Below are positions 17,638 through 26,216 of a DNA stretch of 61,170 nt, piece after piece. The notes under the pieces are model-generated. The model worked only from the letters and a program-made list of their open reading frames with translations. It did no database searches and had not been told where the DNA came from. Where the stretch lies: contig JADFYG010000034.1 of NCBI GenBank assembly GCA_015233155.1, forward strand, positions 2,866 through 64,035, read 5' to 3'. Positions within the stretch are counted from its first letter, which is position 1; each line of letters starts with the position of its first letter. The position numbers and the translations under genes were made by a program. Source of the stretch: Candidatus Rifleibacteriota bacterium (GTDB lineage Bacteria; Muiribacteriota; Ozemobacteria; Ozemobacterales; Ozemobacteraceae).

Positions 17638-18069
17638 ATGAAAAGCATGTTTTTTCTCTTCGCGACACTGTTTCTGTGGGCATTGATTCCGATTTTAGAC
17701 AAGAAGGGATTATCCGGAGAAACGATATCGCCGGAGATCGGACTAGCGATACGTATTCTCGCGGCTTTTGTCGCGATATCTCCCTTTTTATTTATGTCGC
17801 CGCCTATCAGAGATGGAATACGCACCCTGCCCTGGCGAACTATCGCACTCTTTGCCGCCAGCGGAATCGCGTCGATGATTCTTTCCCAGTATTTCTATTA
17901 CGCCGCGCTTCGTGAACAGAGTGTCGTTCGCCTGTTTCCGATACTCTTCGGAGGGACACCTCTCATCAGCATGTTATTGGCGTGGTATTTTCTCGGAGAG
18001 CAGCTGACGCGAGCCACTTTCGCCGGCGGCATTCTCATAGCAGCGGGCAGCGCACTGATTTTATTCTGA
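17638..18069 (+). CDS. Half-size EamA/DMT-family transporter
   Basis: 143 aa from ATG 17638. It is one EamA repeat with about five membrane segments, starting MKSMFFLFATLFLWALIPILDKKGL and ending RATFAGGILIAAGSALILF. The typical FGGTPLISMLLAWYFLGEQLT motif is present. Normal EamA transporters have two such repeats and ten helices. A single repeat would have to dimerise, as EmrE-type transporters do. The substrate is unknown. It starts about 57 nt after the end of the MITE copy, so the promoter may be within or next to the element. The ribosome site is weak. Confidence 0.85.
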   Translation: MKSMFFLFATLFLWALIPILDKKGLSGETISPEIGLAIRILAAFVAISPFLFMSPPIRDGIRTLPWRTIALFAASGIASMILSQYFYYAALREQSVVRLFPILFGGTPLISMLLAWYFLGEQLTRATFAGGILIAAGSALILF

Positions 18070-18119
18070 CGCGAAAATGTCCAACTCCTTCAGCTTCAGG
18101 ATCATTTAACTATCGACCG

Positions 18120-18193
18120 GTAGGGCAGCGACCGCCGGGCGCGCCGAGTCTTTGCCGCGAGTTTTCTCGGCGGGCCCGGCGGTCCCGCCCTAC
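18120..18193. repeat. Palindromic core repeat without terminal repeats
   Basis: 74 bp beginning GTAGGGCAGCGACCGCCGGG and ending CGGTCCCGCCCTAC, an inverted repeat homologous to the core of the MITE-like elements. The CAGGGCAAAC ends are missing on both sides. It lies between the EamA gene and the tubulin-like operon, inside the probable promoter region of that operon. Confidence 0.75.
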
Positions 18194-18337
18194 CTTCGTT
18201 GAAATCGGGCAGTTCAAGCCATTCTACGGTGGAGAATTAAATGACCCCGTCGGGCTCCCTTTTCCTTGACAGGCCAAAAGAGCACGGCTATACTTCAAAT
18301 TCCGTAAAGCCACACAGATGAAACGGGGTAATGTACC

Positions 18338-21300
18338 ATGAGCGTTAATTTCGAGAACCGTTTGGCCTTGAATCCTGCACTAATCATCGGACTCGGCGGT
18401 ACGGGCAAAAAGATTCTGATGAATTTCAAGGAAACATTCCTGGCCAACCCCGTCATTCGGGCAGCCTACCAGAACTCACCCGATCAAAAGCCTGCTCTGC
18501 CAGATTTTATCGATCTCTTCTGCATCGACACCGATCTGTTCGATCGCCGCGAGGAAGAGAAAATTCCAGGCGCCAGGCTGAGAGAAGAGGAATATCATCA
18601 GATCAACATTCAAAATGCCAATCAGATCAGCGGCAACCTTGAAACAGACACATACGGCTATCTGAACGAATGGTTTCCGGCCAAGCTGAAAAGTCACATT
18701 GGCCAAATCAGCCAGGGTGCTCATCAATTCCGCTTTACCGGACGATTTGGCATATTCGTCGATATAAACAAGATCTACCAGCAGATCAAGGCCAAAGTCA
18801 GCAAGATCATTGCCCGCAAGAATGTTAATCAGGATGACCTGATCGTTCCTCTGACCAACAAACAAGGCCAGATTCTGACACCTGAGTTCTATGTCGTCGG
18901 CTCCCTATGCGGAGGTTCCGGCGCCGGAATGTTCATGGATATAGCCTATCTGTTGAAGATGGCCTATTATCAGCTCGCCGGCGGAAAGGGCAAGCCGACC
19001 ATCGTCGGAATCCAACTCACGCCTGAAGCCTTCACACAGATCGCAATCGATCCCAATATCAATGCAACAGGCCGCATAGAAGCCAACGGATACGCGTCCC
19101 TGGTCGAACTGTTTTATTACATGTCCAAAGAAAAGTTCCCGCCATCCAAGAGCGCGAAGGATATCCTCACCCAGGATCGCCGCAACAAATTCATGGTCAA
19201 TTATGGCCCCATCGGCAAAAGCAACGATCAGACGACTTTCGGAATGGTCAGCGAAGAAACTCCGTTCGATCAATGTTATTTGCTCGGAACAAGCAGTCTG
19301 GATGATGCGACAACTTATTACAGCATCGCATCAGAGCTCATTTTCACCAAACTAGCGACGAATATCCGCGAGTCCCAGAACTCGCAACTCGATAATGCTT
19401 CTCAGGTTCTTGGCCAGCCAAGCTCCGACCTGGAGGGCAAACAGCTGAAGTGCTTCAGCACCGCCGGCTACAAAAGCTTTTACTACCCGCTGGACATAAT
19501 AAACGATCTTTACACATACAAGTTATCCATGGATCTCACTTACTGGCTCAAGCTTTCGACCGATAAGATCACCATCGACGGCATGGTCGACGAATTCGTC
19601 GAGAGCGATCCGGAAAAGTTGAATCTTTCCGCCGACGGCCTGTTTGCCCTCGCAAAGAAGCTTATTCCGCGAGCCCAGTACTGGGACAACCCACAGTACC
19701 ACACGATGAGGACCGAACCTAATCAGCAGCAGAAAGAGTCCGCCACAACATATATTCTGCGGAAAATAGATGAAATGGACCGGGTCAAGGTAAAAAAGGA
19801 TGAAATCAAAAACCGGGTCAGGATCGATTTCGAAAAGGCGGCCATCGAAAGCGGGAAATTCCTGAAAGACAAGGTAATTGAAATCATCGATAACCCTGAT
19901 CGCGGCGCCCTAATAGCCGTCGGTTTTCTGAACGGCTTCGAAAAGTATCTCGATCGCTTCCCACGCGATGTTCTGCAGCGCAAAGAAGAGGAACTCAAAG
20001 CGAAACAGGGTAAGGAACAGCGCGAGTATGTCGAGGTTAAGGAACGTCTGTCAGCCCGCTTGAACTCCATGGGCGGTTTAGGCGGAAAACTTCTTGAACT
20101 CGGCACAATGCTCCGCGTCAGCAACATCCAGGAAGAGTTCTCCGTGCTTGAAAAAGAGGCTTCCGAAGCGGTCGAGATGGAATACGAACGCTTCTGTTTC
20201 TCCTGCGCCGCGGATTTTCTCAAGTTCCTGAAACAGCAGTCACAGAATCTGAAAAAGCAGCTGGAAGAGTTCTGCAGAAAGCTGGATTTGATTTCAAAGA
20301 ACGGTATTATCGAGCGCTCCTACGAGTCCTGCCTCGAAAAGATCAAACCTTATTCGAAGATTCAGGCTTTCGTTCGCACGTTTATATTTGAAGAACGTGA
20401 TGTAGAACCATTTTACAAATATCTTCTGGGCGAAATGGCCAACAACGACATCGAACGTGATTTCCTGGTTTCGATCAACCTCAAGCAAAACTGGGATGCC
20501 TACACAAATCCGACAAGCAATTCGCTCGAAAATGATATTGTAAACTACTGCCATGGCGTCATCGGCAAGCGCATGATCGGCGGAATCGAAGAGTTCATCC
20601 ACTGGAAAGACAGCTTCCGCAAAGGTTTCAAGAGCAGCCTCATCGAGAGCATGATGAATCAATCCACTCCCTTGCTCACGCTCAACGATCGCGGCAACAA
20701 TCAGCCGGCTCGCATGAACATCGTGACGCTAGGCATCGCCGACGAAAACAGCAAGTTGTCAGCGGAAATAAAAGAGGCACTTAAAAAAGGAAACATCGGC
20801 GTCTCCATAGCTCCAACACGCAATAAATTCGAACTGAGTCTCGTTCAATCCCTGCACGGAGTCTGCCCATACAATCTCTCAGCCGTAACCCAGTGGCAAC
20901 AGTTATATCGCAAGAACAACGCAAAAATTAATTGTCACGCGCTTCTTGCAAATGACGGATATCCTGTCCTGTGGTCAAGCTACGGATTGATTCCCGCCAA
21001 AACGCTCGAAAATCTTTACATGGTATATCTGCTGCTTCGCTACGAGCTTCATTCAGATGAGACGAATACAAAACTCGGAATCGAATACAACCAGGAACTA
21101 GTACAATTTGAACTTTTGTACCAGCAGGAAAAACCGCAACCGATGGGTCGCACCCTCCCGGAATTATTCGATTATCTCAAGAACAATACCATGGGCGTGT
21201 ATCTCATTAACTCGGTGTTCAAAGAAGGCTGGCAGACTCTGCCGCTGCCGCAGCAATCAGCGGTCGTCAAGAAATATCTCCCGATCTTCAGAGACAAGGT

Positions 21301-21493
21301 GCGCTCCATTGAGAACGCCATCGAAAACGAGATCCGCACCAATCATGAAGTCTCCGCTGCAAGCGATGAACTTCTCGCTATCAAGAAAGGCATTCTTCGC
21401 GTTCTTACTGATATCGACGAAGGACATCAGTCCATATTCAATCAACGCCCGCGTGGCGCAGGCGGCTTCCCGATCGGCGACACACCCTCATGA
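18338..21493 (+). CDS. Tubulin/FtsZ-superfamily GTPase, large 'tubulin-like' type
   Basis: 1051 aa with no signal peptide. The N-terminus ALIIGLGGTGKKIL (GLGGTG, residues 18-23) and the signature loop C191-GGSGAG-MFMDIAYLL (192-197) are the two nucleotide-binding marks of the tubulin/FtsZ fold. The spacing and great length fit the family Pfam calls tubulin-like (Tubulin_2). The C-terminal half (about 480-800) is long, charged and helical (KVKKDEIKNRVRIDFEKAAIESGKFLKDK; KEEELKAKQGKEQ) and may polymerise or bridge. FtsZ itself has about 380 residues, so this is not the division protein. It heads an operon with a vWA protein and two GTPases, and I infer that it forms a GTP-dependent scaffold at the membrane. 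Confidence 0.85.
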   Translation: MSVNFENRLALNPALIIGLGGTGKKILMNFKETFLANPVIRAAYQNSPDQKPALPDFIDLFCIDTDLFDRREEEKIPGARLREEEYHQINIQNANQISGNLETDTYGYLNEWFPAKLKSHIGQISQGAHQFRFTGRFGIFVDINKIYQQIKAKVSKIIARKNVNQDDLIVPLTNKQGQILTPEFYVVGSLCGGSGAGMFMDIAYLLKMAYYQLAGGKGKPTIVGIQLTPEAFTQIAIDPNINATGRIEANGYASLVELFYYMSKEKFPPSKSAKDILTQDRRNKFMVNYGPIGKSNDQTTFGMVSEETPFDQCYLLGTSSLDDATTYYSIASELIFTKLATNIRESQNSQLDNASQVLGQPSSDLEGKQLKCFSTAGYKSFYYPLDIINDLYTYKLSMDLTYWLKLSTDKITIDGMVDEFVESDPEKLNLSADGLFALAKKLIPRAQYWDNPQYHTMRTEPNQQQKESATTYILRKIDEMDRVKVKKDEIKNRVRIDFEKAAIESGKFLKDKVIEIIDNPDRGALIAVGFLNGFEKYLDRFPRDVLQRKEEELKAKQGKEQREYVEVKERLSARLNSMGGLGGKLLELGTMLRVSNIQEEFSVLEKEASEAVEMEYERFCFSCAADFLKFLKQQSQNLKKQLEEFCRKLDLISKNGIIERSYESCLEKIKPYSKIQAFVRTFIFEERDVEPFYKYLLGEMANNDIERDFLVSINLKQNWDAYTNPTSNSLENDIVNYCHGVIGKRMIGGIEEFIHWKDSFRKGFKSSLIESMMNQSTPLLTLNDRGNNQPARMNIVTLGIADENSKLSAEIKEALKKGNIGVSIAPTRNKFELSLVQSLHGVCPYNLSAVTQWQQLYRKNNAKINCHALLANDGYPVLWSSYGLIPAKTLENLYMVYLLLRYELHSDETNTKLGIEYNQELVQFELLYQQEKPQPMGRTLPELFDYLKNNTMGVYLINSVFKEGWQTLPLPQQSAVVKKYLPIFRDKVRSIENAIENEIRTNHEVSAASDELLAIKKGILRVLTDIDEGHQSIFNQRPRGAGGFPIGDTPS

Positions 21494-21633
21494 ATACGCG
21501 ACGACAAACTGCCCACATGAATAATACCAATCACAAAATGTTCGCGCGCAATTCCCGGACAATCCATCGGATCAGCCCTGCGTCTAAATTGCGCACGCAT
21601 TTATCGTGAATGGCATAACCGGAGTCCCGCACA

Positions 21634-22671
21634 ATGGTTGAAGTAAATCCTCGTACCGCACCTATTCGCATCAAATATTGGCACTATATTCTCTTTTTGG
21701 CGTTACTGACACTGTTGGCTTTAGCCGTATTATGGAGCCTTCTTGATACGCAGTGGGGCGCTTCAAGCTCCTATTCCGAATTCTTCCGACGCTATCTTTC
21801 TTCGGTCAACAAGTTCCGGCCAAGCGCAAAACCTGAAGACAACCTGTCCAATGCTCTTCGTATCCACGGAGTTGAGCAGGTCGGCGATAAACGGTATGTG
21901 CTGCTGTTTTCGGCCACGGACGACAAGGGTGAACCGATTGTCTCGTTTCCATCGGCTGATATCACGGTTTCCGTCGGACAGGCGAGTGCGGCGCTCACCC
22001 CTGCCATCGTGGACCATGTGACTCCCATCAACCAGATGGCCGCCTGGAACGAAAAAGTCAGTTTTGCCGGAATCATGGACTATTCCGGCAGCATGTTCCA
22101 AGAGGACATCCGTAATATCGAATCCAACTATTCAAGCTTTATCAGCGGAATTCTGTTCCCGTTTAACGCCGCCATCTACAAATTCCACAGCGACGTTCTC
22201 GAAACGCTCGCCCTCTCCTCTGATAAAAAAGCCATCGAAAATGCCGTCATGACGACAGTGGCTCTGGGTGGCGCAACCGCTCTATACGAGGCCATGGACA
22301 AAGGTATCACGGCTATCCAGGCCCGTCCTCATCTCCGCTTTTTACTGCTCACCACCGATGGTAACAACAATGCCGGCTCTGTAGATCTTCCGAGCGTTTT
22401 ACGACGCAGCCGCCAACACTTCATTTCCACTTTCGTCTTCGGTTTCGGCTGGCTGAATGTGCAGACTCTGAAACAAATTACCGAAGATACTGATGGTTAC
22501 TATGTTTACGTTCCGGACAGCAAAGATCTCAAGAGCTGGTTCCCAAAACTTGCCAAAATCGTGAACAATGTCCAGGTCGTGGAGTTTTCGCCTTCCGCAA
22601 ACCTGACAATGCCCCCTTCGGTCGAGCTGACCGTGAAGGTCAACGGAACCATACTGAAGCGAACGCGGTGA
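21634..22671 (+). CDS. Membrane-anchored von Willebrand factor A domain protein
   Basis: 345 aa. One N-terminal membrane helix (about 17-37, HYILFLALLTLLALAVLWSLL) is followed by about 100 extracytoplasmic residues and a vWA domain with an intact metal-ion-dependent adhesion site: D149-Y-S-G-S153, T215 (GGATALYEAM) and D242 (TTDGN). Such domains bind a partner protein through a shared Mg2+. The C-terminal 45 residues (VVEFSPSANLTMPPSVELTVKVNG) look like a beta domain. The stop overlaps the next start (GTGA), so it is translationally coupled to the first GTPase. The 140-bp gap to the tubulin-like gene contains no gene. Confidence 0.92.
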   Translation: MVEVNPRTAPIRIKYWHYILFLALLTLLALAVLWSLLDTQWGASSSYSEFFRRYLSSVNKFRPSAKPEDNLSNALRIHGVEQVGDKRYVLLFSATDDKGEPIVSFPSADITVSVGQASAALTPAIVDHVTPINQMAAWNEKVSFAGIMDYSGSMFQEDIRNIESNYSSFISGILFPFNAAIYKFHSDVLETLALSSDKKAIENAVMTTVALGGATALYEAMDKGITAIQARPHLRFLLLTTDGNNNAGSVDLPSVLRRSRQHFISTFVFGFGWLNVQTLKQITEDTDGYYVYVPDSKDLKSWFPKLAKIVNNVQVVEFSPSANLTMPPSVELTVKVNGTILKRTR

Positions 22672-24554
22672 CCTGCCCTCCCGTTCTTCCGTCCATTCAG
22701 GCCGGTCCGGCGGCTGATTTTGTCGCCCTGGCCGAAGATCTCGCAACTTGGGTAGAGCAAGCACTTTGCCAGATTCTTTCCACACAAGGCGCATTTGCCG
22801 ATCTAAACATCTCAGGGTTCGAACTCGGTCTGACATTGTTGCGGGGAAGGCTTATCCCGGCCGTATGTGCCAACCTGGACGGCCCTCTTGTCGCCGTCTT
22901 CTGGGGTGGCACCAACACGGGAAAGTCCACCCTGATAAACTCGCTGGTCGGCGAAGAAGTTTCGCCTGCCGGCACTACCGCCGGTTTTACCAGGCATCTT
23001 ATTGGAGGAGCGGGTTCACCATCCGATTGGGACAAATCACTGCAATATCACCCCTCTTGGAAAACAAGGCCGGTTTCCGATCTTGTTCAGGACGCATTGC
23101 CGTCACAAACCATATTCGTCGGTGCTGACTCAGCAAAGCCTTCCGCGCACTCTCTTTCAACGGGGCTTCCGTTATTGCTCGACACTCCTGACCTGGACAG
23201 TTCTAATCCGCACTGTCGCGAACAGGCCAGGCTCGCGCTCGAACTTGCCGACGTCGTCGTATGGGTCACCACGGCGCAAAAATACAAGGACAAGGCCGGC
23301 ATTCTTTTTCTGAACGAAGCAATGACGCTGATTATGCGACGTCTTGATATCTTTAATCAGGCGTTGCCTCGCCACAATGAGGCCATGGAAGACCTGCGTC
23401 GCGACTACGATGAGCGCTGGCCGGACAACGACCGCACCTTTCTATGCATTGAAGAAACGCTTCCGGCACAAAATTGTCTGCTTCCGGAAACTACGGTTGC
23501 CGCATTACGCGAACGGCTGAAGGCTTCAGCGGCTGAAACGCGTTCGCTTCGGGCTCGCAGCGGACGTTTCGCCCTGGGGAAATCCGGACAGCGTCTCATT
23601 CAAAGCGCAAATAGTCTGCGGGAGCGCCGCCGAATCTGTAACAAGCTTTCACGCCGCTTTCGCGAGAGATTCGAAAGCACGCTTTTTTCACATCTGCGGG
23701 CGCTTCCGGGTCATGAAGCGCCTTTCGAGCTCCAGGAAACGGTATTGCGCGTCGTCGGTCCTCGCATGCAGAGCCGCATCGGAGATATTCTCAATCACGG
23801 CGTGGGCCTGGCATCCCGGGCATATGACTGGGCAAGTGAGCATCTCCTGGGGTTTTCCGCAAACTCCTCAAAAAACAGTACCTCCCCGATTTTACTGCGC
23901 GACCGTCAGGACCGCGAAGCCGCACGCGCGTATCTTGAAGATGCACGCGCAGACCTTCTTCAACAATCGCGGAAACGTTCGAATCTTGGGGGCGTATCTT
24001 TTGCCAGACGCTTTCACGAGGAGTTGAAGCGACTAAATCTGCCCAAAGGCGACGATCTTGAAAAACGACTCGAAGCCCACCTTGAAGACCGTCGCAGGGA
24101 ACTCCTGATTCCGCTGATCACGCGATTCGAGAATGATCTCGATGCCTTCTGTTGCGCCAATCCGGAGCTTATGACGGCAATGAAGATTGTCGTGCCGGGC
24201 TTTTCCGCGCTCGCGGCACTCGCCGCCGCCGTTGTTTCCGTTCACTCGTTCGCGCTCCTTCCGGGAACATCGGAGTATCTGCTCGCAGGCATCGCGTTAC
24301 CCATATATCGCAGTATCGAGGGAAAGCTGCCGCACAATCTGATCGGCTGGGCGGACCGTCTCAGCCGCGAACCATTCATCCAGAAGTGCCGCGAGGATTT
24401 CGTAAAAACACGGCGGGCGATCTTTCTCGAAACTGCCGACTGGATTGTAACTCCCGTTGAAAATCTGCTGAGGCTACCGGATCTGCGGGAATTCGACGTC
24501 GCGGAGCGCTTGTGCGATCTGGAACGCCGCTGGTCGGCATTGTTCATCGAATGA
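22668..24554 (+). CDS. Membrane-associated P-loop GTPase 1 (dynamin/Era-like)
   Basis: 628 aa with a GTG start inside the vWA stop. P-loop GGTNTGKST is at 80-88 and the Walker B/G3 region L-D172-TPDLDS at 172-178. The expected G4 (NKxD) is missing: the place where the sister protein has VVFNRIDE reads DIFNQALP, so base recognition is doubtful. Residues 300-480 are strongly helical and charged. A hydrophobic hairpin at about 500-550 (MKIVVPGFSALAALAAAVVSV) should insert in the membrane. GTPase, helical stalk and membrane hairpin together resemble bacterial dynamin-like proteins. It is coupled by ATGA to a second related GTPase. Confidence 0.85.
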   Translation: MTCPPVLPSIQAGPAADFVALAEDLATWVEQALCQILSTQGAFADLNISGFELGLTLLRGRLIPAVCANLDGPLVAVFWGGTNTGKSTLINSLVGEEVSPAGTTAGFTRHLIGGAGSPSDWDKSLQYHPSWKTRPVSDLVQDALPSQTIFVGADSAKPSAHSLSTGLPLLLDTPDLDSSNPHCREQARLALELADVVVWVTTAQKYKDKAGILFLNEAMTLIMRRLDIFNQALPRHNEAMEDLRRDYDERWPDNDRTFLCIEETLPAQNCLLPETTVAALRERLKASAAETRSLRARSGRFALGKSGQRLIQSANSLRERRRICNKLSRRFRERFESTLFSHLRALPGHEAPFELQETVLRVVGPRMQSRIGDILNHGVGLASRAYDWASEHLLGFSANSSKNSTSPILLRDRQDREAARAYLEDARADLLQQSRKRSNLGGVSFARRFHEELKRLNLPKGDDLEKRLEAHLEDRRRELLIPLITRFENDLDAFCCANPELMTAMKIVVPGFSALAALAAAVVSVHSFALLPGTSEYLLAGIALPIYRSIEGKLPHNLIGWADRLSREPFIQKCREDFVKTRRAIFLETADWIVTPVENLLRLPDLREFDVAERLCDLERRWSALFIE

Positions 24555-26152
24555 ATATGCTTGCACAGTTTCTGGAAGAACGTATCGAATGTTGCAGGCG
24601 TCTGTGGGGTCGCCCGGAAGACGCCATGTTACCTGATCTTCGCCGTCGCATCACTATTCTGCGTGAGCGGGAATCCACTTTCTCCGATGCCCTGTTGGTC
24701 ATACTCATGGGTGGAACAAAAGTCGGAAAAACAACCCTTGTGAACGCGCTCGCCGGAAGGGTAGTCGGGGAAGCTTCCGCCAAAGCCTGCTTTACGTCGC
24801 GCCCCACGCTGTATGTCCATTCATCCCGTGAAGCCCAGGGACGAGCGCGCCTCGCAGGAGTTCTCCGCCCTGATGATCGCGTCGAATGCCATCAGGAAAG
24901 CGCCCTCGAACGGATCATTCTGGTCGATGCGCCTGACCTCGACGGAATCGAAGCCACGCATCATGAGGTGTTCGATGAGCTTCTCGCACGCGCCGATCTT
25001 GCGCTCTGTGTGGTCACAACGCAGAAATATGATTCCGCCGCGCTCTACGAAATCCTCGGACGTAAAATGGGATTTCGACGCACCGTGGTAGTCTTCAACA
25101 GAATCGATGAGGGAATCCCGCTTTCCGATACGGTCAGGAACGATATGTGCAATAAGATAGCCGCATTCGCTCTAAAACCGCCTGAAGGCGAAAGCCTGCC
25201 TCTTTTCGGGATTTCCGCATCCAATGCGCTCGCCGCAAAGCAGGGCAAGCCCGCAGGGCCCCGTGGCGATTTCCCTGCACTCGAGGCACTATTGCGTGAG
25301 CGACTCGATCAAACAATCATACGGCGCATCAGCGAAGAAAATCTTACCGCGATCGGGGATGAAACCCGCCGATTCATCGAAGAAGCCTGCCATCTCGATG
25401 TCGCGCTCACCCTTGGACCCCAAATTCTCGAAACATCCGGCAGATCCGCCGACAAGCTCTGTGCGCAAATTCACGGCAGTGTGAGCGAGGCCTGGGGGGA
25501 ACTGGCCGGCGCAATCGAGGGGCGGCGCTCGCTTTCCATCGTTGCCGGTGTCGGCGGTCCATTCGGCGCATATTTGCGCGCAATGCTGGCAATAAAGGCC
25601 CTGACGAGCGGTTTTTCATTTTCTTTTCCATCAGTCGAACGGCTCGCCAATACAATAACTCATGAGGCGCGCGAACTCACGAATGTCGCTATCGATGATC
25701 TTTCCACGCAAATTGCCGAGGATATGGACCGGGCGGGTCTTGATCCTGCTGCGATGACACACAGATTCGAACGATCCAAAGCAGGTACACCGATCGATGG
25801 AGCCGCAGTGTCAGATGCATTGAGAAAGCAGACGGGGGCTGTATGCATCGGATCTATCGAAGGATTCATGCTGAATCTGATACCGATTCTGATACTGCTG
25901 CTCGCCGTGCGATATTTCGCGATATGCCTTCTGGAAGCGCGCGAACCCGGAGCCGGAATTTTTCTTGGCTGCGGCCTTCTTTTATGGATCTTTTGTCATT
26001 TGCAGGCCGCATTCTGGTTGCCGCGTAAAATCGGTTCCGCGCTGAATCCTCCGGCGGATATCACGACGACGTTGACGGTCGCCGCACGCAACCGCCTGAT
26101 CGAGCCCGCTCGTGAGTGGAACGAAGAGCTGGATAGGATAAAATCGTCCTGA
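24551..26152 (+). CDS. Membrane-associated P-loop GTPase 2 (dynamin/Era-like)
   Basis: 533 aa from ATG 24551, which overlaps the previous stop (ATGA). An in-frame extension to 24512 is possible but unneeded. It has a complete G1 GGTKVGKTT (54-62), G3 D126-APDLDG and G4 N183-RID, so GTP binding is credible. The middle is helical, with a hydrophobic patch at about 325-360, and two membrane helices lie at about 435-490 (GFMLNLIPILILLLAVRYFAICLL; GIFLGCGLLLWIFCHLQAAFWLP). Its motifs VVTTQKYD and DAPDLDG mirror WVTTAQKYKD and DTPDLDS in GTPase 1, so the two arose by duplication. A heterodimer with GTPase 1 as the degenerate partner is my inference. Confidence 0.87.
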   Translation: MNMLAQFLEERIECCRRLWGRPEDAMLPDLRRRITILRERESTFSDALLVILMGGTKVGKTTLVNALAGRVVGEASAKACFTSRPTLYVHSSREAQGRARLAGVLRPDDRVECHQESALERIILVDAPDLDGIEATHHEVFDELLARADLALCVVTTQKYDSAALYEILGRKMGFRRTVVVFNRIDEGIPLSDTVRNDMCNKIAAFALKPPEGESLPLFGISASNALAAKQGKPAGPRGDFPALEALLRERLDQTIIRRISEENLTAIGDETRRFIEEACHLDVALTLGPQILETSGRSADKLCAQIHGSVSEAWGELAGAIEGRRSLSIVAGVGGPFGAYLRAMLAIKALTSGFSFSFPSVERLANTITHEARELTNVAIDDLSTQIAEDMDRAGLDPAAMTHRFERSKAGTPIDGAAVSDALRKQTGAVCIGSIEGFMLNLIPILILLLAVRYFAICLLEAREPGAGIFLGCGLLLWIFCHLQAAFWLPRKIGSALNPPADITTTLTVAARNRLIEPAREWNEELDRIKSS

Positions 26153-26216
26153 ACTATTGGCGTGCGATCAATTCGGGTTTATAATGCCACTATTCGAAAT
26201 GCCCGGGAGGGTCCGT

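Noticed and set aside
18338..21493. Large protein as cell-division FtsZ
   Set aside because: It is almost three times longer than FtsZ, with diverged loops, and its neighbours are vWA and GTPase genes rather than ftsA/ftsQ.
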